A stretch of DNA of 10,320 nt. Origin: Candidatus Aerophobota bacterium (lineage in GTDB: Bacteria; Aerophobota; Aerophobia; Aerophobales; B47-G16). Below are positions 1 through 6,769 of the stretch, one piece after another (within the stretch, counting starts at the first letter, position 1; each line of letters opens with the position of its first letter). Below the pieces are notes generated by a model that saw only the letters and a list, made by a program, of their open reading frames with translations, did not search any database and had not been told where the DNA came from. Location of the stretch: assembly GCA_003648815.1 (NCBI GenBank), contig QMPZ01000043.1, positions 1 to 10,320 on the forward strand. The letters run 5' to 3'. Position numbers and translations under genes: made by a program.

Positions 1-619
1 AAACTTCCCTTAGGAAAGTTTCCTTATCTAAGATCTCCTTTACATCCACTCAAAACTTTCGGAAGGGGAAAAGGGACTCCATGTCGCATCCGGGAGCGTG
101 ATGCACTTTGCCCTCTTCCTCCTTTGAGGAAGGCCGCTTCGCCTGATGAGTTTCCCAGCATTGCTCTTAAGGGATAACAATGCCTTCCCTTTGGAAGATA
201 TGATGCCTCAGGCGCCTTTTTCCAAGCCCCATCTTTTTGCGGTAGTCTATGATCATCTTTTCCTTTTCTCTTCTATATGATTAGGATGTCTTCTTTTAGG
301 TGTATGAGGAAATCCTTAAGGTCCTTTCTCTTCGCCTCATCTTTCGCCAGGTATACTGTATTAGGAGAAAGGATAGTCTTCTTGCGGTTGCTCTAATGTT
401 TCCCTTGGTCTTTCTTAGGGTTCTCAAGATCATCTTTCTTATCAATATATCAGTTACCTCTTTTGGCATCTTGATATGATTGAAGCGAAAAAGGGATAGC
501 AGGAAGAGCGCTTTCTCACTTAGCGTCCAGACCTCTTTCACTTTCTTGAAGCAGTAGGCTCTGTTTTTCTTCTCCTTTGGAAAGTGTTCAGTATCATTGT
601 AGCCAAATTTTGCGGACAC
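1..619 (-). pseudogene. Decayed integrase-core (rve) transposase, partial
   Basis: Remnant of an insertion-sequence transposase that continues beyond the left edge. Reading the minus strand from a GTG at 619, coherent protein can be followed only by changing frame four times. The first segment runs to about 373 and contains the helix-turn-helix piece TLRKTKGNIRATARRL. The second continues it as SPNTVYLAKDEAKRKDL and stops at 273. The third (about 274-167) gives MIIDYRKKMGLGKRRLRHH and a stop. The fourth (162-40) gives NAGKLIRRSGLPQRRKRAK. The fifth (49 to the edge) gives VDVKEILDKETFLREV. The order of DNA-binding helices, a second small helical domain, a basic linker and a D-V-K strand matches integrase-core transposases of the IS481/IS3 type; the Asp of VDVKE would be the first DDE residue. 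The frameshifts make it nonfunctional. Family assignment is by pattern only, so the exact IS family is uncertain. Confidence 0.7.
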
Positions 620-647
620 TTGACAAAAAATGTGTTGATATTAATCT
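620..647 (+). promoter_or_regulatory. Possible -35/-10 pair at the IS remnant edge
   Basis: A perfect TTGACA lies at 620-625, directly outside the transposase start on the other strand. With a 16-base spacer the -10 would be TAATCT (642-647), which matches TATAAT at only three of six positions. On the minus strand the same bases begin TGTCAAGTGTCCGCAAAA, which looks like an IS end, so the -35 box could be part of a terminal repeat. It points toward the binding-protein gene almost 300 bases away. Weak as a promoter because of the poor -10. Confidence 0.25.
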
Positions 648-663
648 AACAATGAAGTTAGAT
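644..663. promoter_or_regulatory. Perfect 7-bp-arm inverted repeat, operator candidate
   Basis: ATCTAAC and GTTAGAT are exact reverse complements separated by AATGAA, giving a 20-bp dyad. It overlaps the end of the possible promoter at 620-647, where a repressor would block transcription of the transporter genes. Size and symmetry suit a dimeric helix-turn-helix regulator, but nothing links it to the DeoR regulator encoded at 8665. It could also be a relic of the IS flank. Confidence 0.4.
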
Positions 664-740
664 CTTTAATGGAAGAGCTAAAAACAGGGCCGGGGGGAGG
701 TGAAAGGTAAGAAAATAAACAGGCCCATCAGCTTGGGAGA

Positions 741-797
741 GGAAGGCTTTCCAAAAGAGAGGCGTTGAAAGATATTTTTCTCTCTTGGAAGCTTTCC
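741..797 (+). promoter_or_regulatory. Long stem-loop in the transporter leader
   Basis: The left arm at 741-761 and the right arm at 780-797 pair over about 18 positions. GGAAGGCTT pairs with AAGCTTTCC (one wobble), CCAA with TTGG, and GAGAG with CTCTC, with a one-base and a two-base bulge on the left arm and an 18-base loop. The right arm is not followed by a run of T, so it is unlikely to be a simple terminator. It sits about 125 bases before the binding-protein start, in what would be its 5' untranslated region, and could affect mRNA stability or processing. Function is inferred from structure only. Confidence 0.5.
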
Positions 798-805
798 ACA
801 GAAAA

Positions 806-919
806 ATGAACGGTGTCAAAATCTATTATACACCGGGTATACACCAGGAGGTGAGAAGAGTAAGTAGGCCTGCCTATTCTGGCAAAAGAAAGATTTCCAC
901 AAAAAGATATAGGAGGTAA
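806..919 (+). other. Possible 37-residue leader ORF coupled to the binding protein
   Basis: An ATG at 806 opens 37 codons with no stop until TAA at 917-919. That stop lies inside the AGGAGGT ribosome binding site of the next gene, two bases before its ATG at 922. The product would be very basic, starting MNGVKIYYTPGIHQEV and ending STKRYRR. No clear ribosome binding site precedes the ATG. The stop position would suit translational coupling, but 37 open codons can arise by chance and I recognise no family. Confidence 0.2.
827..848. repeat. Tandem 11-bp direct repeat in the leader
   Basis: TATACACCGGG is followed at once by TATACACCAGG, so the period is 11 bp, about one helical turn. Upstream CGGTGT (811-816) can pair with ACACCG (830-835), and CACC (842-845) with GGTG (850-853). 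Competing hairpins are therefore possible at RNA level. Helically phased direct repeats are a common form of regulator site. The second copy runs into AGGAGGTGA (846-854), a full Shine-Dalgarno sequence with no start codon at a usable distance. Confidence 0.4.
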
Positions 920-921
920 AA

Positions 922-2886
922 ATGATGAGAAAGCTAATGATAGTATTGCTGAGCGGAGCAATATGTCTGTTAAGTGTGACTCCTCTCTTGGCGCAGCCAT
1001 TCACTCCAGAGGGAAGGTGGGCTACTCTACAAGAATATGAAAAAGCTACTGGCAAGACTATAGAGAAATTCCACGAAGCCCCCATGCTCAGGACATCGGT
1101 TGCGGCAGGGGAAATTCCTTCAGTTTCCGATAGACTTCCTGAGGAGCCTCTGGTTATCAGCCCAGCTGAGAGCATCGGTAAGTATGGCGGCAGCTTGACT
1201 CTACTCCAGTGGTCGGCTGGCGGCTGGGGAGGTCCTCCAGCTTTCATTACTTTCTATGAGAATTTGATTGGAAGAGGAGAAGACGTGCGTACACTTATTC
1301 CTAATATAGCTAAGAACTGGAAATTGAGTTCCGACGCCAGAAGTCTAACTCTTTACCTGCGGAAAGGTATGAAGTGGTCAGACGGACAGCCTTTTACTGC
1401 AGATGACTTCCTATTCTGGTACAACGACATCTTACAGAACAAGAAGTTAACCCCGGTTCCCCCAAAGCTCTGGATGCCTGGTGGTAAGCTGATAGAGGTA
1501 AAAAAGATTGACGATTACACGGTAGAGTTCAAATCCGCTGTTCCGTGGCCTGGTATACTATATGCACTTGCTGACAGAACGGGGATTGGATGTCAGTATT
1601 CAACCGATGGGACCGGTTGTTTTGAGGCGGCTCACTATTTAAAAAAGTTTCATATAAAGTACAATCCTGATGCGGATAAATTAGCCAAGAAGGAAGGTTT
1701 TGATCACTGGTATCAGCTCTTTGGGGCAAAGCTGGCGAATAATCCAGAACTACCTACTCTCGGCCCCTGGGTCGGTAAACTGATAGCACCAGACCACGTG
1801 ACCCTTGTTCGTAATCCCTACTACTGGAAGATAGACACAGAAGGCAACCAACTCCCTTACATTGATAAAGTAACAGGGGTTTTGGCGGAGAAAAAGGAAC
1901 TGCGGCTGGCTAAAATTCTTGCTGGAGAACCCGACTTTGGTGGGGCAGATATCCCCGACTTTCCCACAATTATGCAGACCGCAGATAAGAATAATTATGA
2001 GGTTACCGTAAAGGCAAGTACTATTTACAGACGTGCTCTTGCCGTGGCGCTGTTTTTCAACCACACCGTTAAAGATCCATTTCTTAGAGAACTGTTCAAC
2101 AATGTCAAATTCAAGCAAGCCCTGTCTCTGGCCATCAATCGAGATGAAGTCAATCAACTTGTCTTCCTTGGTCTTGCCGAACCAACTCAAGCTACGCTGC
2201 CGCCTCCTTCTCCTTACTACGAGGAAAGATTTGCCAGAGCCTATGCTGAGTATAATCCGCAAAGAGCCAAACAGCTTTTAGATGAGATTGGGTTGAAAAC
2301 AAGCAAGGAAGGTTATCGATTGCGTCCTGATGGAAAACCATTGGTTCTGGTAATAGAGCTAGCACCCTGGCTTCCCTTCCATGAACCAGCCGCGGAGTTA
2401 ATTAAAGATTACTGGGAGAAAATCGGTATAAAGACCAGCATCGATGCCACCGGTGGTGGTGAGATGTGGACTCTCTATAGTGCAAATAAGTCTCAGATCT
2501 CCATGTGGGTAGTAGATGAAAGTGACTATGCTCGCACAATGGTGATGGCAAATTGGTGGGCTACCTGTCAGTTCTGGGGTCGCGAGTGGCAGCTCTGGTT
2601 CCAAACCGGCGGAAAGAAGGGTGAGGAGCCTCCGGCAGAGGTAAAGGAATTCGTCAACCTCTGGCGCAAAATTCCTTACACGATCAGCGAAGAACAGAGA
2701 ATTAAAATGGGCAAAAAAGCCCTTGAGCTACTGAGCGAGAATCTATGGTTTATCGGCGTTACCACTTTTCCACAAGGAGAGAAAGTGAGGTTCGCGCGTA
2801 AATCACTTGGAAATGTTGATATAATGAAAACAGCTGGTGAAGATTACGGATATAGGGGAGGTTTTCAGTGGTTCTGGAAGAAATAA
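922..2886 (+). CDS. ABC transporter solute-binding protein, family 5 (peptide/sugar type)
   Basis: A 654-residue periplasmic binding protein that would capture an oligosaccharide or peptide and pass it to the permeases encoded next. Residues 1-24 are a signal peptide: basic MMRK, a hydrophobic core, and a likely signal peptidase I site after A24. There is no lipobox. The mature protein has family-5 (SBP_bac_5) features: the GKYGGSLT opening strand near residue 77, then LRKGMKWSDGQPFTADD, the family signature area, then an inner DYTVEF strand and a YNPQRAKQLLDEIGL helix in the second lobe. AGGAGGT (911-917) is 4 bases from ATG 922 and 7 from ATG 925, so either Met could start. It resembles the partial protein at 9529. 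Family-5 members carry peptides, nickel or oligosaccharides; the sugar enzymes downstream favour a carbohydrate, by inference. Confidence 0.95.
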   Translation: MMRKLMIVLLSGAICLLSVTPLLAQPFTPEGRWATLQEYEKATGKTIEKFHEAPMLRTSVAAGEIPSVSDRLPEEPLVISPAESIGKYGGSLTLLQWSAGGWGGPPAFITFYENLIGRGEDVRTLIPNIAKNWKLSSDARSLTLYLRKGMKWSDGQPFTADDFLFWYNDILQNKKLTPVPPKLWMPGGKLIEVKKIDDYTVEFKSAVPWPGILYALADRTGIGCQYSTDGTGCFEAAHYLKKFHIKYNPDADKLAKKEGFDHWYQLFGAKLANNPELPTLGPWVGKLIAPDHVTLVRNPYYWKIDTEGNQLPYIDKVTGVLAEKKELRLAKILAGEPDFGGADIPDFPTIMQTADKNNYEVTVKASTIYRRALAVALFFNHTVKDPFLRELFNNVKFKQALSLAINRDEVNQLVFLGLAEPTQATLPPPSPYYEERFARAYAEYNPQRAKQLLDEIGLKTSKEGYRLRPDGKPLVLVIELAPWLPFHEPAAELIKDYWEKIGIKTSIDATGGGEMWTLYSANKSQISMWVVDESDYARTMVMANWWATCQFWGREWQLWFQTGGKKGEEPPAEVKEFVNLWRKIPYTISEEQRIKMGKKALELLSENLWFIGVTTFPQGEKVRFARKSLGNVDIMKTAGEDYGYRGGFQWFWKK

Positions 2887-2914
2887 GCTTGGCTCAATGA
2901 AAATCTGAGATTGA

Positions 2915-2970
2915 GGAGGGTGAGGTGAGGCTTGACCAGTTTATAACTGATGAGCTTATCCTCACTCTCC
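2915..2970 (+). promoter_or_regulatory. Stem-loop between binding protein and permease genes
   Basis: GGAGGGTGAGG (2915-2925) pairs with CCTCACTCTCC (2960-2970) along 11 positions, one of them a G-T wobble. Inside the loop CAGTT and AACTG form a second small hairpin around TAT. No T run follows. The 178-base gap lies between an abundant-type binding protein and membrane permeases. A hairpin here commonly protects the upstream mRNA or lowers downstream expression, which is the likely role by analogy. Confidence 0.5.
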
Positions 2971-3064
2971 GTAAAATAAGAGATTTTCCCCATAACTATC
3001 CAATAATTAAATTTCACTGTAGAGAAAAATGAATTACATTTTCATGTTTACTAGGAGATAAAGG

Positions 3065-4057
3065 ATGTCATCTTATATCATCCGTCGATTTCTTTATATG
3101 ATCATCATCTTGATGGTGGTATCTGTGGTCTCCTTTATCATCATCCAGCTTCCTCCGGGCGATTACATCACCACCTATGTGGCACAGCTCCAGGCCTCAG
3201 GCACACCCGTTGATGAGGCGATGATCGCCTCGTTGACCAAACGATATGGTCTGGATCTACCCATGTACCAGCAGTACTTCAAGTGGATATGGAAGATGTT
3301 TCATGGAGATTTTGGAATGTCCTTTACTTATAACAAGCCGGTAGTTGATTTGTTAGCCGAAAGGTTACCCTTAACGGTATTGTTGTCCCTTTTTACAAGT
3401 ATTTTCGTCTACGCGGTAGCTATACCCATAGGAATTTACTCGGCTATTCATCAGTATTCTTTTGGTGATTATGCCTTTACCACGGTTGGCTTTATCGGCC
3501 TGGCCACTCCCAACTTCCTTTTGGCCTTGATATTGATGATCCTGTTTTACAAGTATTTTGGCCTGAGCATAGGCGGTCTTTTCTCACCTCAGTACTTAGA
3601 TGCGCCCTGGAGCATGGCCAAATTTGTGGACATGTTAAAACATTTTCCTGTTCCCATTTTCGTCATTGGAACCGCCGGCACCGCCGGGCTTATTCGTGTC
3701 ATGCGAGGCTGTTTACTGGATGAGCTTAAAAAACAGTACGTTATAACCGCCCGGGCCAAAGGGATTGAGGAAAGAACCCTCTTGTTCAAATATCCGGTCA
3801 GGGTAGCCGTCAACCCCATAATTAGCACCATAGGCTGGATGCTTCCCAGCATTGTCTCCGGAGAAACTATCACCGCCATCGTGCTTGGTTTACCTACCAC
3901 AGGGCCTCTCATTTTCACCTCATTGATGCGTCAGGATATGTATCTGGCTGGAAGCACCATCATGTTCATATGCTTTCTGACCGTGATAGGGACCTTTATC
4001 TCTGATATCCTGTTGGTCTGGGTGGACCCACGCATCAGATATGAGAAAGGAGCTTAA
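3065..4057 (+). CDS. ABC transporter permease, DppB/OppB-like
   Basis: A 330-residue inner-membrane subunit of the importer, forming half of the translocation pore. TM1 is at residues 9-28, followed by the family-typical LPPGDY and a periplasmic stretch ending in LTKRYGLDLPMYQQYFKW. Further membrane segments lie near 101-125, 136-165, 195-215, 250-275 and 297-320. The cytoplasmic EAA-type loop that docks on the ATPase is seen as YVITARAKGIEERTLL near 225-240. The C-terminus has DPRIRY, typical of the family. The ATG follows AGGAGA (3053-3058) with six bases between. It ends three bases before the next permease start, so the two are surely cotranscribed. Length is normal for the family. Confidence 0.95.
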   Translation: MSSYIIRRFLYMIIILMVVSVVSFIIIQLPPGDYITTYVAQLQASGTPVDEAMIASLTKRYGLDLPMYQQYFKWIWKMFHGDFGMSFTYNKPVVDLLAERLPLTVLLSLFTSIFVYAVAIPIGIYSAIHQYSFGDYAFTTVGFIGLATPNFLLALILMILFYKYFGLSIGGLFSPQYLDAPWSMAKFVDMLKHFPVPIFVIGTAGTAGLIRVMRGCLLDELKKQYVITARAKGIEERTLLFKYPVRVAVNPIISTIGWMLPSIVSGETITAIVLGLPTTGPLIFTSLMRQDMYLAGSTIMFICFLTVIGTFISDILLVWVDPRIRYEKGA

Positions 4058-4060
4058 GAT

Positions 4061-5167
4061 ATGAGGGATGCAGGCCAAATCAGCGCAGAGGAAAGATATT
4101 ATGTAGCCTCGCAGTGGCAACTTATGTGGCGAAAGTTTAAAAAACACAGGTTAGCTGTCTTTGGAGGCACTATACTGGCTATTTTTTACTTTGTAGCCAT
4201 GTTCTGTGAGTTCTTCTCTCCCTACGATATATACAAACGTCATATAAAATATGTCTATTGTCCACCTCAAAGGGTTCATTTTTTCGATGAGGAGGGCTTT
4301 CACCTTCCTCCCTTCGTCTACGGGCTGAAAAAGAGGATAAATATGAGGACCCTTCAGGCAACATACACTGAGGATAAAGATAAGAAATACCTGGTAGATT
4401 TTTTTGTTCACGGTGATAAGTATAAGTTCTGGAATCTATTTACCACAGATATTCATCTTTTTGGAGTAAAGGAAGGGACGATATTCTTATTTGGAACGGA
4501 TAAATTTGGAAGGGACCTTTTCTCCCGCAATCTCTATGCCGCCCGTATATCCCTTTCCATAGGTCTGGTGGGAGTAGCCTTAAGTTTTGTTCTGGGATGC
4601 ATCCTGGGAGGAGTTTCTGGATATTATGGTGGAGCTGTGGACATGGTCATTCAGAGGGTTATAGAATTTTTAATCTCCATACCTACTATTCCTCTATGGA
4701 TGGCCTTAGCAGCTGCTCTCCCACCTTATTGGTCATCCATCAAGGTTTACTTTGGCATCACCATTATCCTCTCCTTGGTGGGATGGTGTGGCTTGGCCCG
4801 GGTCGTGAGGGGAAAGTTTTTGGAACTGAGGGAAGAGGACTTTGTCATGGCCGCCAAGATCACCGGGGCAAGTGAAGGAAGGATAATAACCCGGCATCTC
4901 CTTCCCTCATTTTTGAGCTACCTCATAGTGAACTTAACTCTGTCCATACCAGGCATGATCCTGGGGGAGACTTCCTTGAGCTTTTTGGGATTGGGAATTC
5001 GTCCTCCGGCAGTTAGCTGGGGCACTTTACTGCAAGATGCTCAGGCCGTCCGGACAGTGGTCATCTATCCCTGGATCTTAATCCCCGGTGTTTTCGTCAT
5101 CATCACCGTCCTGGCCTTCAACTTCTTAGGAGATGGCCTTCGTGATGCGGCAGATCCGTATAAGTGA
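4061..5167 (+). CDS. ABC transporter permease, DppC/OppC-like, long loop
   Basis: A 368-residue second pore subunit. The N-terminal cytoplasmic part WQLMWRKFKKHRLAVFGG leads into TM1 (about 33-57), as in the OppC N-terminal domain. The hallmark GTDKFGRDLFSR starts at residue 145, then come the core membrane segments. The EAA loop FVMAAKITGASEGRI (from residue 261) leads into HLLPSF. The C-terminus has the classic FLGDGLRDAADP. The stretch between TM1 and GTDKFGRD is about 88 residues, clearly longer than in textbook DppC; it is charged and would face the outside of the membrane. The ribosome binding site GGAG (4049-4052) lies inside the end of the upstream permease gene, which indicates tight coupling. 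No ATPase gene follows directly. Confidence 0.95.
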   Translation: MRDAGQISAEERYYVASQWQLMWRKFKKHRLAVFGGTILAIFYFVAMFCEFFSPYDIYKRHIKYVYCPPQRVHFFDEEGFHLPPFVYGLKKRINMRTLQATYTEDKDKKYLVDFFVHGDKYKFWNLFTTDIHLFGVKEGTIFLFGTDKFGRDLFSRNLYAARISLSIGLVGVALSFVLGCILGGVSGYYGGAVDMVIQRVIEFLISIPTIPLWMALAAALPPYWSSIKVYFGITIILSLVGWCGLARVVRGKFLELREEDFVMAAKITGASEGRIITRHLLPSFLSYLIVNLTLSIPGMILGETSLSFLGLGIRPPAVSWGTLLQDAQAVRTVVIYPWILIPGVFVIITVLAFNFLGDGLRDAADPYK

Positions 5168-5267
5168 AGTAGTCTTTTTAACTTAATACCCTCCTTAATA
5201 TACTTCTTTTTCAGTATGTTTTTAAGCTGGTTTTTTCTTTGCCTGACCAGGATACAGGAGGTTTTAA

Positions 5268-6695
5268 ATGTCCACTTTAAAGCAAAGACCAAATCTGATT
5301 TGCATCATCTCTGATACACTTCGCGCAGATTATATGGGATGCTACGGGAATAAAAAGATCCACACACCCAACCTTGATGCTTTTGCCGCTGAAAGTGCAG
5401 TATTTGATTGTGCTTATCCAGAGTCCTTGCCGACAATTCCGGCTCGAAGAGCTCTTCACACTGGTCGCCGTGCCTTTCCTTTCCGGGGTTATAAGCCGCT
5501 GAGGTGGCTTACCGTCTATCAAGCTGGTTGGCAGCCTATGGATGAGGATGAGGATACCTTAGCTGAGAACTTGGTGGAGGCTGGATACTATACCGGCTTT
5601 GTAAGTGATACCCAGCCTTATTTTTCTCCCGGGATGAACTTTACCCGAGGATTCTACCAATGGGAATTTGTCCGAGGCCAGCTCAAGGACAGATGGCGTT
5701 CCCCAGCCAGTGTTTCTACCGAAAGACTGGCCAGGTACGGTGATCCTGAGAAGCTGAAGCATAACAGTATGGTGCTTCAGTACTTGGCCAATACAGCCCA
5801 TGTTCATTCAGAGGAGGATACCACCACAGCCAGGGTGTTTCGTTGGGCCATGGAGTTCATAGATGACAATCGCCATGTCCAGCCCTTTTATTTGTTGATT
5901 GATTGCTGGGATCCTCACGAGGCATGGGAGGCACCTGCCTCTTACCTGGAGATGTATGCAAAGCCCGGCTATAAGGGAAGAACTATCCTTCATCCTATCT
6001 ATGGTCCCGTGGATGAACAGATGAGCCAGGAGGAGCTGGAGCACACCATAGCCAACTACTGTGGCTTGGTTACCCTGGTGGACACCTGGTTTGGCCATTT
6101 CATTAACAAATTAAAAAGGTTAGGTCTTTGGGAAAACTCAGTGGTGGTGTTTTTGAGCGACCACGGCACTAACTTAGCTGATAATCCCGAACGAATCATC
6201 GGCAAGCCTCACTACTCCCTTTATCCTGGTCTTATGCACATACCTCTTATGGTGCATTTTCCCGATGGCGAGGGCGCTGGCTGCCGTTTTGATCAGCTGG
6301 TTTATAACGTAGATGTTACGGCAACCCTTTATGAATGTGCGGGAATAGATGTCCACTCCCAGGTGCAGATAGACGGGCAGAGTCTTTACTCCTTGGTCAA
6401 GTATGGGAGGTGGAAAGAGCGTGAGTATCTTACCAGCCGCTTCGATGACACCGTGTGGTGCAGGGATAAGAAGTGGTGGGTCATCATGGATGTAAGTGGC
6501 AAGCCAAGGGCGGTGTTCAACCTTCAGGAAGATCCGCATTGTCAGAAAAACGTCCTCGAAAGTGCTGCTGATGTTGTTGAGAAGGCTTGGAAACGCATAC
6601 TTGATGATGCTGGTGGAAGCTTGCCGGTGTATGAAAAGGTTAGACGAACCGATGCACTCGGAAGGCTCTTGTCACGTAGAGATGAGTCAGTATAG
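5268..6695 (+). CDS. Sulfatase-superfamily hydrolase with Thr at the nucleophile position
   Basis: A 475-residue member of the sulfatase branch of the alkaline phosphatase superfamily, which hydrolyses sulfate or phosphate esters with a bound divalent metal. The N-terminal metal strand is IISDTLRADYMGCYG (D16). The active-site segment is T-I-P-A-R-R-A-L-H-T-G (56-66), aligning with the C/S-x-P-S/A-R...TG motif, but the catalytic Cys or Ser is Thr56 (codon ACA). R60 is kept. C-terminal metal and substrate residues are visible as SDHG (D298, H299) and GKPHY (K313, H315). With no Cys or Ser there, formylglycine cannot form. There is no signal peptide, so it should act in the cytoplasm on an imported substrate. 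AGGAGGT (5256-5262) sits 5 bases before the ATG. It follows the permeases by 100 bases. A phosphodiesterase or phosphatase role is possible. Confidence 0.9.
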   Translation: MSTLKQRPNLICIISDTLRADYMGCYGNKKIHTPNLDAFAAESAVFDCAYPESLPTIPARRALHTGRRAFPFRGYKPLRWLTVYQAGWQPMDEDEDTLAENLVEAGYYTGFVSDTQPYFSPGMNFTRGFYQWEFVRGQLKDRWRSPASVSTERLARYGDPEKLKHNSMVLQYLANTAHVHSEEDTTTARVFRWAMEFIDDNRHVQPFYLLIDCWDPHEAWEAPASYLEMYAKPGYKGRTILHPIYGPVDEQMSQEELEHTIANYCGLVTLVDTWFGHFINKLKRLGLWENSVVVFLSDHGTNLADNPERIIGKPHYSLYPGLMHIPLMVHFPDGEGAGCRFDQLVYNVDVTATLYECAGIDVHSQVQIDGQSLYSLVKYGRWKEREYLTSRFDDTVWCRDKKWWVIMDVSGKPRAVFNLQEDPHCQKNVLESAADVVEKAWKRILDDAGGSLPVYEKVRRTDALGRLLSRRDESV

Positions 6696-6769
6696 AGGAA
6701 CGTGAAAAAGTTTTGATCTGAGAAGGTAGGTTTACTTTTAGATTTTCCAAAAAAGTGGAGGAAATAAAG

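Noticed and set aside
816..1247. 143-codon minus-strand ORF over the start of the binding-protein gene
   Set aside because: It lies mostly opposite a clear gene, has no recognisable motif and begins within coding sequence.
1750..2262. 170-codon minus-strand ORF inside the binding-protein gene
   Set aside because: Antisense shadow of a conserved family-5 protein; low-complexity and without family features.
5166..5250. Possible terminator between permease and sulfatase genes (GAAGTA/TACTTC then T run; CTGGT/ACCAG)
   Set aside because: Stems of only five or six pairs with long loops; the genes are better read as one operon.
6755..6769. GTG at 6755 as start of the PfkB kinase
   Set aside because: The ribosome binding site GGAGG (6757-6761) would lie inside the coding region; ATG 6770 has ideal spacing and begins with the normal family sequence.
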